Source: Muribaculaceae bacterium
Lineage (GTDB): Bacteria > Bacteroidota > Bacteroidia > Bacteroidales > Muribaculaceae
Direction of reading: 5' to 3'
Assembly: GCA_016287065.1 (NCBI GenBank)
Contig: JAEEVB010000116.1
Coordinates: 1-7,478 of the forward strand
DNA length: 7,478 nt
The notes under the pieces are model-generated. The model was not told where the DNA came from, did not search any database, and saw only the letters and a list, made by a program, of their open reading frames with translations. Made by a program: the position numbers and the translations under genes. This document shows positions 1-6,921 of the stretch, piece by piece (within the stretch, counting starts at the first letter, position 1; each line of letters begins with the position of its first letter).

Positions 1-1
1 T

Positions 2-556
2 GCTCCCGGCAAGGAACTCACCGACTACATTGGTCTGCGGCCATCGGTCAACTATCCGCTCTATAACGGCGACATCGAGTGCTCACTCAAGGAGTATGTG
101 ATGTTCAAGGGCAGTTACAACGACATGCGCCGGTCAGGGGCACACATTAGGAACGAGGATTTCCGCCGCAGCGACGACCACCGTGGAGATTCACGTCGCC
201 CATTCAAACCTTCAGGGCCACGACACGATGATGAGCGCCGACCTTTCAGGCATGACGATGAGCGCCGACCCTTCAAACCCTCGGGACCACGACACGACGA
301 TGAGCGTCGACCCAGAGAACAGCGGTTTGGCAAGGAACGCATTTTCGACCGTCGCGACCGTCAGGAACGCGACCAGACCAAGCCCACCGAACTCAAGGAA
401 CGCGAAGAGTTCTACCACAGCAGTGAGTTTGCCAACCAGGTCATCAAGTTCCGCGAACCATCGCTGGGAAAAGACAGCGAGCGACCCATCGTCAAGGGCC
501 GCCGCAACGGCTGGCGCCGCAAGGGGTTAAACGACGACAACAACAGTCAAGACTAA
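2..556 (+). CDS. C-terminal part of an unidentified protein with a repetitive Arg-rich tail (5' end outside window)
   Basis: The reading frame is open from the first complete codon at position 2, so this is a truncated gene and the GTG at 98 is not its start. The first 45 or so residues visible (e.g. TDYIGLRPSVNYPLYNGD, then EYVMFKGSYNDMRRSG) look like the end of a folded domain that I do not recognise. From about 160 onward the protein becomes a low-complexity, highly charged tail rich in Arg, Asp, Glu and Pro, with an internal repeat at 194-313, and ends in a basic stretch (KGRRNGWRRKG) before NDDNNSQD. Such basic tails are often RNA- or ribosome-binding in known proteins; that role is inferred here. 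The stop lies 18 nt before purD with no terminator between, so the two are probably co-transcribed. The opposing-strand and other-frame ORFs over this area are by-products of the biased composition. Confidence 0.75.
   Translation, partial: APGKELTDYIGLRPSVNYPLYNGDIECSLKEYVMFKGSYNDMRRSGAHIRNEDFRRSDDHRGDSRRPFKPSGPRHDDERRPFRHDDERRPFKPSGPRHDDERRPREQRFGKERIFDRRDRQERDQTKPTELKEREEFYHSSEFANQVIKFREPSLGKDSERPIVKGRRNGWRRKGLNDDNNSQD
194..313 (+). repeat. In-frame coding repeat RRPFKPSGPRHDDE with a shortened middle unit
   Basis: Reading in the gene's frame, 194-235 encodes RRPFKPSGPRHDDE, 236-262 encodes RRPFRHDDE, 263-304 encodes RRPFKPSGPRHDDE again, and 305-313 starts another RRP. Units are 42, 27 and 42 nt; the middle unit lacks exactly five codons (KPSGP). 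Copies differ at synonymous positions (e.g. CCT/CCC, GAT/GAC), so the repeat is not freshly duplicated, or the peptide is under selection. All length differences are multiples of three, so copy-number change would preserve the frame. Confidence 0.9.
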
Positions 557-574
557 AAATATCACAGAATCGCT

Positions 575-1855
575 ATGACTAAAAAACTCAATATCCTGTT
601 GCTAGGCTCTGGCGGACGCGAATGTGCGCTGGCCTGGAAACTGGCACAAAGCCCGGCTCTCAACCACCTTTATATCGCCCCTGGCAATGCCGGCACAGCC
701 CAGTATGGTACCAATGTGGCACTCAAGCCGCTCGATTTCGACCAGGTGGCCGATTTCTGCCTCAACAACGGCATCGACATGCTCATCGTGGGCAGCGAAG
801 ATCCGCTGGTAGCTGGTATCGCCGACTATATGGCCCAGCGACTCCCTGAGCTGCAAGTGATTGGTCCTTCAAAGGCAGGTGCCCAGCTTGAAGGCAGCAA
901 GGACTTTGCCAAGCAGTTCATGATGAAACATGATATCCCTACGGCGGCTCACCTGAGTGTCACGGCACAAAATCTCGACGAGGGACTCCGTTTTCTGGAA
1001 CAACAGCAAGCACCCTATGTGCTCAAGGCCGACGGACTCGCAGCCGGCAAGGGCGTGCTCATCATCAACGACCTCGACGAGGCCAAGGCCGAACTGCGTG
1101 CCATGCTCGAGGGCAAGTTTGGCAATGCTTCGGCTACCGTTGTCATCGAGCAGTTCCTCAAAGGCATCGAGTGCTCGGTATTCGTCGTTACCGACGGCAA
1201 GAACTACCAGTTGCTGCCTGTTGCCAAGGACTACAAACGCATTGGCGAGAACGACTGCGGACTCAACACCGGCGGCATGGGTGCCGTCTCGCCCGTGAGT
1301 TTTGCCGACGAGGCATTCATGGACAAGGTGCGAACACGCATCATCGAGCGCACGCTAGCCGGGCTGCAACAAGACGGCATTCCCTACTGTGGCTTCATCT
1401 TCTTCGGCCTGATGAATGTGGACGGTGACCCCTATGTGATTGAATATAACTGCCGCATGGGCGACCCTGAGACCGAGGTGGTCATGCCACGACTCAAGAC
1501 CGATCTGGTGATGCTGCTGTGCGCAGCCGCCAGCGGCTCGTTTCAAGGAGCGCAGGTCGAGATTGACCCTCGATATGCCGTGACGGTCATGCTCGTATCA
1601 GGCGGATACCCACAGAGTTACGAGAAAAACAAAGTCATCACCGGACTGGATGCAGCTACTGGTAGCATCCTGTTCCACGCTGGTACCAAGCGCGATGACC
1701 AAGGACAAGTGCTCACCAGCGGCGGACGCGTGCTGGCGGTGACCAGCATGGGTACCACCAAGGACGAGGCACTGGCTCATTCGTTCGAGAGCATCAGTCA
1801 CATCGCTTTCGACAAGATGTACTACCGACGCGACATCGGTTTCGACCTGAAGTGA
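575..1855 (+). CDS. purD: Phosphoribosylamine--glycine ligase (GAR synthetase)
   Basis: PurD joins 5-phosphoribosylamine and glycine using ATP, giving glycinamide ribonucleotide, the second step of de novo purine synthesis, in the cytoplasm. The 426 residues match the usual monofunctional length. Visible in order: N-terminal domain with GSGGREC (11-17) and APGNAGTA (35-42), VGSEDPLV (72-79), LEGSK (105-109) at the start of the ATP-grasp domain, KADGLAAGKG (151-160) nucleotide-binding loop, TGGMGA (232-237), and EYNCRMGDPETE (290-301) where E290 and N292 are the expected metal ligands; the C-terminal domain has SGGYP, FHAGT and TSGGRVL. Two motif residues are unusual: Cys17 where most family members have His (GGREH), and Ser74 where Pro is usual (VGPE). 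The ATG at 575 places the nucleotide loop right at the N-terminus, as expected. It sits 18 nt after the preceding gene and 23 nt before the membrane protein gene, in an apparent operon. Confidence 0.97.
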   Translation: MTKKLNILLLGSGGRECALAWKLAQSPALNHLYIAPGNAGTAQYGTNVALKPLDFDQVADFCLNNGIDMLIVGSEDPLVAGIADYMAQRLPELQVIGPSKAGAQLEGSKDFAKQFMMKHDIPTAAHLSVTAQNLDEGLRFLEQQQAPYVLKADGLAAGKGVLIINDLDEAKAELRAMLEGKFGNASATVVIEQFLKGIECSVFVVTDGKNYQLLPVAKDYKRIGENDCGLNTGGMGAVSPVSFADEAFMDKVRTRIIERTLAGLQQDGIPYCGFIFFGLMNVDGDPYVIEYNCRMGDPETEVVMPRLKTDLVMLLCAAASGSFQGAQVEIDPRYAVTVMLVSGGYPQSYEKNKVITGLDAATGSILFHAGTKRDDQGQVLTSGGRVLAVTSMGTTKDEALAHSFESISHIAFDKMYYRRDIGFDLK

Positions 1856-1878
1856 AACACTTCAACACCCGCTGAGAC

Positions 1879-2868
1879 ATGAACGAGGAGAAAATCAACG
1901 AACTGCTCAACAGCCGCAAGTGTGTGTGGCTGTGCGGTGCCATTTTCCTCATTGCCTCGTTTCTGTCTATGCAATCGGGCCGTTTCACCATCACCGATAC
2001 CGGCAACGGCGTCTTCTTCTCTATTGGCAGCAACCTCATCGAGAATCCTCTGCTTTCCTATGTGGTGAACCTCGCCTGCATCTTTGCCATCATCACCCTC
2101 ACCATGACCCTCAACAAGAAGTTTGGCTTCATCAGGTCCTATACATTCATCTATGCCTCGATGTTCCTGCTGTTGCAGACCGCCAACCCCTTCTTGGGCT
2201 CACACTTCAATGCCGGCACAGCACTGTGCCTCATTACTGTGGTGCTGAGTTTCATCCTCTATGCCTCCTATCAGCAGAAGAACACCGCACAGCGACGCAT
2301 CTTCCTCATCTTCGCCGTGCTCTCGGCCTGCTGTATGTTCCAATACGCCTTTCTCATGCTGGTTGTGGCCTTCTCGCTCGGTTTCATGCAGATGCGTGCC
2401 ATGAGCACCAAGGGATGGCTCGCACTGGTCATGGGCATCATCACCCCCTACTGGATTGCCATAGGACTGGGACTCGTTGACCCGCTCGACGCCACACCTC
2501 CCCAAATCGAGGCTATCTGGGACTACCTACAGAACCTGCAGGTGCAACTGGTCATCGCCTCGGCAGTGATTGTGGCCATCATCGCCATTGTGCTCATGGT
2601 CATCGACATGTTCACCATCCTGAACTACCGACTTCAGATCAGGGTCTATAACTCCTTCCTGCTGGTTCTCACCATTGCATCCATTGCCATGATGTGCGTC
2701 GACTACCTCAACATGCTCATCTATGTGCCCTTGCTCAACTGGTGTCTCGCCATCTGGATTGCACACGCCTTCACCATCCACCAGGAGTACACAAGGCGAT
2801 ACATTTTCATCATCGTGGCCTTTGTCGCAACCATTGGCACCTTTGTTGCCCACATCCTTGCCATTTAA
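1879..2868 (+). CDS. Polytopic membrane protein of unknown function
   Basis: A 329-residue, strongly hydrophobic protein with roughly ten membrane segments by eye: about 16-31, 56-78, 87-106, 112-131, 139-157, 158-170, 179-200, 219-248, 258-281, 283-301 and 308-329 (some of these may be one long or re-entrant helix). The first 15 residues are polar and there is no cleavable signal peptide. A motif around 165-197 (SLGFMQMRAMSTKGW then GIITPYWIAIGLG) looks like the most family-like part, pairing a cytoplasmic basic loop with a TP-containing helix. It resembles uncharacterised Bacteroidota inner-membrane proteins (possibly the DUF6427 type; recalled, not verified). No transporter or enzyme motif is evident. 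Its position between purD and pdxB suggests co-expression, but not a substrate. It ends with TAA directly followed, in the same frame, by the ATG of pdxB. Confidence 0.9.
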   Translation: MNEEKINELLNSRKCVWLCGAIFLIASFLSMQSGRFTITDTGNGVFFSIGSNLIENPLLSYVVNLACIFAIITLTMTLNKKFGFIRSYTFIYASMFLLLQTANPFLGSHFNAGTALCLITVVLSFILYASYQQKNTAQRRIFLIFAVLSACCMFQYAFLMLVVAFSLGFMQMRAMSTKGWLALVMGIITPYWIAIGLGLVDPLDATPPQIEAIWDYLQNLQVQLVIASAVIVAIIAIVLMVIDMFTILNYRLQIRVYNSFLLVLTIASIAMMCVDYLNMLIYVPLLNWCLAIWIAHAFTIHQEYTRRYIFIIVAFVATIGTFVAHILAI

Positions 2869-3879
2869 ATGCTCAAAGGGAAAGTCGTCATAGAAAATCA
2901 CATTCCATTCATCAAGGGTTTGCTCGAATCGTTGGCTCCCGTGGTGTATCTACCTGCCGACGGCATCACATCTCAAACGGTAAAAGATGCTTGTGCCCTG
3001 TTTGTGCGCACCCGCACCCGATGCGATGCCCAGCTGCTCAACGGCAGTCTCGTACAGTTCATCGGTTCGCCTACCATTGGTACCGACCACATCGACCTTG
3101 ACTACTGTGCCGACAACGGCATTGAGGTAGCAAGTGCTCCGGGCTGCAACGCACCCGCTGTGGCACAATGGGTGCTGGCCTCAATCGCTCTGTGGCTTGA
3201 AAAAGAGCAGATGAAACCCCATGAGGTAACGCTGGGCGTAGTGGGAGTGGGACACGTGGGCTCCATCGTAGCACGATGGGCCGAGCAATGCGGCATGCAG
3301 GTACTGCGCAACGACCCGCCTCGCGCACTTGCCGAGGGTAGCGACGGTTTTGCCTGTATCGAGGAGTTGCAGGAGCGTTGCCACATCATCACCTTTCACA
3401 CGCCGCTCACCCGTGAAGGAGAATTTCCAACCTGGCACCTGTGCAACGAGCAATTCCTGAGTAATGCTCACAAGTGTCGACTGGTGCTGAATGCCGCCCG
3501 TGGGGCCGTAGCCGACACTCAGGCATTACTCGATTGGCACGGCGAACTCGCCCTCGACTGCTGGGAAAGTGAACCACACATCCACCCTGCCCTGCTCCAC
3601 AAGGCCTTCATCGCCACGCCTCACATTGCAGGCTACTCCATCGAGGGCAAGATGCGAGGTACAAGCATGGTCATCGACCGCTTCAACCAGCATTTCAACT
3701 GCCACATCGAGGCCTCCACACCTCTTGCTCCCGCCACAGGAGCCACATGTGTCACACTGCACGACATTCTGGACAGTTACAACCCCATCGCCGACACCCT
3801 CGCACTCAAGAGCAATCCCGAGAGTTTCGAATCCCTGCGCAACACCTACGCACTGCGTCATGAGTTTACCAGTCTATAA
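2869..3879 (+). CDS. pdxB: 4-phosphoerythronate dehydrogenase
   Basis: PdxB oxidises 4-phospho-D-erythronate to 2-oxo-3-hydroxy-4-phosphobutanoate, the second step of the deoxyxylulose-5-phosphate-dependent pyridoxal phosphate pathway, in the cytoplasm. It is a 336-residue D-2-hydroxyacid dehydrogenase. Visible: N-terminal substrate-domain motif VIENHIPF (7-14), GTDHID (71-76), APGCNAPAV (90-98), a Rossmann dinucleotide loop GVGHVG (126-131), FHTPL (176-180), catalytic Arg211 in NAARGAV, catalytic Glu235 in WESEP, and catalytic His252 in TPHIAGYSIEGK, the last being characteristic of PdxB rather than other family members. The C-terminal dimerisation domain is present (LRNTYALRHEFTSL matches the E. 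coli LRKNY...EWSSL segment from memory), but about 30 residues beyond it in E. coli PdxB are absent, so it is a shorter version, which I recall as normal for Bacteroidales. The start codon abuts the upstream stop, indicating translational coupling. The next gene starts 12 nt after the stop. Confidence 0.95.
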   Translation: MLKGKVVIENHIPFIKGLLESLAPVVYLPADGITSQTVKDACALFVRTRTRCDAQLLNGSLVQFIGSPTIGTDHIDLDYCADNGIEVASAPGCNAPAVAQWVLASIALWLEKEQMKPHEVTLGVVGVGHVGSIVARWAEQCGMQVLRNDPPRALAEGSDGFACIEELQERCHIITFHTPLTREGEFPTWHLCNEQFLSNAHKCRLVLNAARGAVADTQALLDWHGELALDCWESEPHIHPALLHKAFIATPHIAGYSIEGKMRGTSMVIDRFNQHFNCHIEASTPLAPATGATCVTLHDILDSYNPIADTLALKSNPESFESLRNTYALRHEFTSL

Positions 3880-3891
3880 CGACATCATGTT

Positions 3892-4710
3892 ATGAAACAA
3901 GTATTCTCCATATTGTTGTTCGCCATCAGCACAATCATCACTGTCTGGGCACAGCCCGTTAGTGCTCAACAGGCGCCTCATGTGGCTATTCTGGGCGACT
4001 CCAACACCTGGATGGGCGGTGACGACTGCACAGGCGACGAGGCTTGGTCCAAATGGTTCCTGCAACGCTATTCCACTGCCTCTTGCCACAGCTATGCACG
4101 CAGTGGCGCCACGTGGACCAACACCCCAAGCACCACGCTCAACACCGTCGAGGACACCGCTTTGCTTGCCGACAACAACGTTATCTTCAACCAGGTGCAG
4201 CGCCTCATCGAGGCACACAATGCTGGCACACAGCCCACGCCCCAACTCATCATCATTGCTGCAGGGGTGAACGACGCATGGTTCAATCACAAGCGTCCGC
4301 AAGCCTTCACCATAGGCCCACGAGCAATCAAGAAGCGGCAAAACTGGTCTTATCTCTATGGCCTTACCCCCGACAAGGTGCTCACCATGGCCGAGTCCAT
4401 CGTCTACAACTGTCACCTGCTCCAGCAGGCTTTTCCACAGGCCCGCATTGTGCTTATATCGCCCGCTCAAACCATCGAAGTGAGGCCGGCTATCATCACC
4501 AAGGCGAGCGCCATCATCGCCACAACCGCCTCAGCACTAGGCATCCACGCCATCAGGCTTGACCTGTTAAGCCCCATCTCAAGCAGAGCCGAGCGACGGC
4601 GTTGCCGATACACCTCCGACGGCACGCACACCAACGTGCGTGGGGCACGCGTGCATGGCAAAATCATTGCCCGGCAAATCAGGAATCTCCACCTGCAGTT
4701 TGAGCCCTAA
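3892..4710 (+). CDS. Secreted SGNH/GDSL-type hydrolase
   Basis: A 272-residue SGNH hydrolase, an esterase/lipase-like fold that often removes acyl or acetyl groups from glycans, lipids or peptidoglycan. Residues 1-25 form a signal peptide (Lys2, hydrophobic core, cleavage probably after VSA at 25); there is no lipobox Cys, so the enzyme should be soluble in the periplasm or beyond. Block I is GDSN (35-38) with nucleophile Ser37; block II Gly72 in RSGAT; block III GVND (125-128) with Asn127; block V DGTH (243-246) with Asp243 and His246, so the full Ser-Gly-Asn-His set is present. Four cysteines remain in the mature part (46, 65, 174, 238) and could form disulfides. The ATG at 3892 gives a proper signal peptide and lies 12 nt after pdxB. 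It is the last gene of the block, before hairpins at 4712-4751. The substrate cannot be inferred; its link to purine and B6 genes may be only transcriptional. Confidence 0.92.
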   Translation: MKQVFSILLFAISTIITVWAQPVSAQQAPHVAILGDSNTWMGGDDCTGDEAWSKWFLQRYSTASCHSYARSGATWTNTPSTTLNTVEDTALLADNNVIFNQVQRLIEAHNAGTQPTPQLIIIAAGVNDAWFNHKRPQAFTIGPRAIKKRQNWSYLYGLTPDKVLTMAESIVYNCHLLQQAFPQARIVLISPAQTIEVRPAIITKASAIIATTASALGIHAIRLDLLSPISSRAERRRCRYTSDGTHTNVRGARVHGKIIARQIRNLHLQFEP

Positions 4711-4711
4711 G

Positions 4712-4732
4712 GTGCCTCACGGCCACTTTTTT
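4712..4732 (+). terminator. Possible weak intrinsic terminator after the SGNH hydrolase gene
   Basis: GTGCC (4712-4716) can pair with GGCCAC (4721-4726) with one bulged C and a TCAC loop, directly followed by six T residues (4727-4732). It begins 1 nt after the stop codon. The stem is short, so termination may be partial. Confidence 0.45.
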
Positions 4733-4733
4733 C

Positions 4734-4753
4734 ACCTCCGTTATCGGGGGTTT
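4734..4753 (+). terminator. Second hairpin downstream of the hydrolase gene
   Basis: ACCTCCG (4734-4740) pairs with CGGGGGT (4745-4751), one pair being G-T, around a TTAT loop. Only a short T run follows (4751-4753), so on its own it is a poor intrinsic terminator, but together with the preceding hairpin it marks the end of the purD-to-hydrolase block. Confidence 0.35.
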
Positions 4754-4788
4754 ACTCACATTTGCATGGCTCCTTTCGCCATTTATTG

Positions 4789-4819
4789 ATTGCAATTACA
4801 ATAAAATTCACTACCTTTG
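4789..4819 (+). promoter_or_regulatory. Bacteroidota-type promoter for the glycosyltransferase operon
   Basis: TACCTTTG at 4812-4819 is a perfect match to the TAnnTTTG -7 element of the Bacteroides primary sigma factor. ATTG at 4789-4792 is a one-mismatch match to the TTTG -33 element, with a 19-bp spacer. Transcription would start near 4823-4827, giving a leader of about 40 nt before the ATG at 4865. The area is A/T-rich compared with its surroundings and sits just after the hairpins that end the previous block. Confidence 0.72.
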
Positions 4820-4864
4820 TAAAAATCAAAGCAAAGTATCGCCCATTTTTAACTCTTGTGCCCT

Positions 4865-5917
4865 ATGCTTTACAAAGATGAACCCCAAAAAGTACTGATC
4901 ATTCGTTTTTCGGCCCTTGGCGACATCGCCATCGCCATTCCCGTCATCTACTCGGTCTGCGCGGCCTATCCGCACATCAAGTTCATCATGCTCACACGCA
5001 AGTGGTCGTCCTACCTCTTTGTCGAGCGACCGCGCAACCTCATCGTGCTGGGTGTGGATGTAAAAAACGAGTACAAAGGCGTCAAAGGCATGACAAAACT
5101 TGCCAGGAAAATGCGCAAGACCTACAAGATCGATGCCGTGGCCGACCTGCATAGTGTAATCCGTTCCTGGGTCATCGATGCCTACATGAAGTCGTGCGGT
5201 GTGCGCGTGGCTCGCATCGACAAGGGGCACAAGATGAAGAAAAAACTCACCAAGGGCAAGATTCGCCGCCAGCTCACCACAACGCATCAGCGCTACATCG
5301 AGGTGTTCAACAAACTGGGACTGGGCTGCAAAGAGACTTTCGAGGGATTCACCAAGAACGAGACGCCCATTCTTCCCGCCAAGAGCAGCGGCGAGATCTG
5401 GGTGGCTGTTGCCCCATTCTCGCAGCATCGCAGCAAGGAGTACCCCCTCAAGAAGATGGAAGAGGTCATCAAACTGCTGCTCAATTATAATCCCAACCTG
5501 CACGTCATGCTCTTTGGTGGCGGATCGAGGGAGAAGAAACTGCTCAAGAATGTCACCGACCGTTATTCCAGAACCGTTTCGATAGCTGGCATCAAGCACG
5601 GCTTCAGCGACGAGTTTGCCATCCTGCGCCAGTGCGATGTGATGGTGTCGATGGACTCGGCCAATATGCACCTGGCATCCCTTACACGCACACCTGTGGT
5701 GAGTGTCTGGGGTGGCACACACCGCTACAGCGGCTTCTTCGGCTGGAAACAAGACCCTAACAACATTGTGGAACTTGACTACGAGTGCCGTCCCTGCTCG
5801 GTGTTTGGTCAGACTCAGTGCCGCTTCGGCGACTATCACTGCCTTGCCGACATCAAGCCCGAAACCATCTTCAACCAAGTGGTGAAAGTGCTCGAAAAAC
5901 AGAAGAAAAATGAATAA
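4865..5917 (+). CDS. Glycosyltransferase family 9 protein, heptosyltransferase-like
   Basis: A 350-residue GT-B fold glycosyltransferase of CAZy family 9, the family of ADP-heptose:LPS heptosyltransferases, acting on the cytoplasmic face of the inner membrane on an LPS core or related glycan. N-terminal KVLIIRFSALGDIAIAIP (9-26) holds the family's RFSALGD loop, with Asp20 at the usual acceptor-side catalytic position; VADLHSVIRS follows near residue 95; the donor-binding C-terminal half has VAPFSQHRSKEYP, LFGGGSREK and SMDSANMHLA (262-271), the most diagnostic motif. Near the C-terminus is a cysteine cluster (308, 311, 319, 326; CRPCSVFG then QCRFGDYHC), which I recall in other Bacteroidota members. 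I chose ATG 4865; a TTG at 4856 in frame would add only three residues and leave a shorter leader. It has its own promoter and overlaps the next gene by 8 nt. The donor may be ADP-heptose, but this cannot be proved from sequence. Confidence 0.92.
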   Translation: MLYKDEPQKVLIIRFSALGDIAIAIPVIYSVCAAYPHIKFIMLTRKWSSYLFVERPRNLIVLGVDVKNEYKGVKGMTKLARKMRKTYKIDAVADLHSVIRSWVIDAYMKSCGVRVARIDKGHKMKKKLTKGKIRRQLTTTHQRYIEVFNKLGLGCKETFEGFTKNETPILPAKSSGEIWVAVAPFSQHRSKEYPLKKMEEVIKLLLNYNPNLHVMLFGGGSREKKLLKNVTDRYSRTVSIAGIKHGFSDEFAILRQCDVMVSMDSANMHLASLTRTPVVSVWGGTHRYSGFFGWKQDPNNIVELDYECRPCSVFGQTQCRFGDYHCLADIKPETIFNQVVKVLEKQKKNE

Positions 5918-6920
5918 GAAAATACTCATCACCGGTGCCGGCGGTTTCATCGGCGGTTTCATCGTGCAAGAAGCCATCAACCACGGTTACGAGACCTGGG
6001 CAGCCGTGCGCAAGTCGACCAACCGCAAGTTCCTCGCCGACGAACGCATCCACTTCATCGAACTCGACTTCACCGATGCCGACGCCCTGCGCAGCACCTT
6101 GCAGCAGCATGTGGCTGAACATGGCAAGTGGCACTATGTGGTGCACAACCTGGGCGCCACCAAAGCCACCAACTACATCGACTTCGAGAACATCAACTAC
6201 TACTACATGAAGTTGCTGGTCGACACGCTCAAGGACATCGAGGCAGTGCCCGAGGTGTTCCTGCTCATGAGCAGCCTGAGCGTGATGGGGCCTGGCGATG
6301 AAAAGAACTACACCCCGTTTAAGTCAAGCCGCTTTCCAGCGCCCAACACGCGTTACGGCCTCTCGAAGGCTAAGGCCGAGAACTACCTGCGCATGCAGCA
6401 GGATTTCCCCTACACCATCTTCCGCTGTACGGGCGTGTATGGGCCACACGAACGCGACTACTTCCTGATGATGAAGAGCATCAAGATGCGCTTCGATTTC
6501 AGCGTAGGCTTCAAAAAGCAGATGCTCACCTTTATCTATGTCAAGGACCTGGCACGCGCTGTGATGCTTGCCCTCGAAAAAGGCCCGCTGCGCAACGCCT
6601 ACTTCATCAGCGAGGACAAGGGTTACACCCAAAAGGAGTTCCGCAGCATTGTCGCCAAGGAACTCAACCGCAAGTTTGTCATCCCCATCGTGTGCCCCAT
6701 TTGGCTGGTGCATTGCGTGTGTGCCTGCTCGCAATTCATTGGCAAGATCACTGGCAAGCCCAGCACCCTGAACCTCGACAAGTTCAAGATACTCAAGCAG
6801 CGCAACTGGCTGTGCAACACCAACGACGCCAAACGCGACTTCGGCTTCACCGCACAATACTCGCTCGAGCAAGGCGTGCACGAAGCCATCGAGTGGTACA
6901 AGCAAGCCGGCTGGCTGTAA
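5910..6920 (+). CDS. NAD(P)-dependent epimerase/dehydratase (extended SDR)
   Basis: A 336-residue extended short-chain dehydrogenase. The N-terminal Rossmann motif ITGAGGFIGGF has GxxGxxG at Gly9, Gly12 and Gly15. The acidic Asp in IELDF and HNLGATKAT follow, and the catalytic set is Ser122 (SSLSVMG), Tyr149 and Lys153 (YGLSK). FRCTGVYGP (near 170-178) and FIYVKDLARAVMLAL are typical of sugar epimerases, dehydratases and 3-beta-hydroxysteroid-dehydrogenase-like enzymes. A strongly hydrophobic stretch at about 255-278 contains four cysteines (262, 269, 271, 273), possibly a membrane-contact patch. The gene starts inside the last codons of the glycosyltransferase (ATGAATAA overlap), so the two are translationally coupled; the likely job is making or modifying a nucleotide sugar or lipid-linked sugar for envelope glycan assembly. 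The exact reaction is not determined. A repeat array and terminator follow the stop. Confidence 0.9.
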   Translation: MNKKILITGAGGFIGGFIVQEAINHGYETWAAVRKSTNRKFLADERIHFIELDFTDADALRSTLQQHVAEHGKWHYVVHNLGATKATNYIDFENINYYYMKLLVDTLKDIEAVPEVFLLMSSLSVMGPGDEKNYTPFKSSRFPAPNTRYGLSKAKAENYLRMQQDFPYTIFRCTGVYGPHERDYFLMMKSIKMRFDFSVGFKKQMLTFIYVKDLARAVMLALEKGPLRNAYFISEDKGYTQKEFRSIVAKELNRKFVIPIVCPIWLVHCVCACSQFIGKITGKPSTLNLDKFKILKQRNWLCNTNDAKRDFGFTAQYSLEQGVHEAIEWYKQAGWL

Positions 6921-6921
6921 T

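Noticed and set aside
98..556. GTG at 98 as the start of a separate small Arg-rich protein
   Set aside because: The frame stays open to the window's left edge with protein-like composition, so this is the end of a longer gene.
1920..2480. A 186-codon plus-strand frame inside the membrane protein gene
   Set aside because: It is His/Arg/Cys-rich out-of-frame sequence; the hydrophobic helix pattern supports the 1879-2868 frame.
3874..4470. A 198-codon minus-strand frame over the SGNH hydrolase, and a similar 193-codon one at 6324-6905 over the epimerase
   Set aside because: Both mirror strongly supported coding frames and have no recognisable domain or upstream signals.
4856..4864. TTG at 4856 as the glycosyltransferase start
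   Set aside because: ATG at 4865 is 9 nt downstream in frame, suits the family N-terminus, and is a stronger start codon.
4826..5980. A 384-codon open frame on the minus strand covering the whole glycosyltransferase gene
   Set aside because: It is antisense to a clearly conserved gene, is His/Asp/Val/Ala-rich with no family motif, and long antisense frames are expected in GC-rich codon usage.
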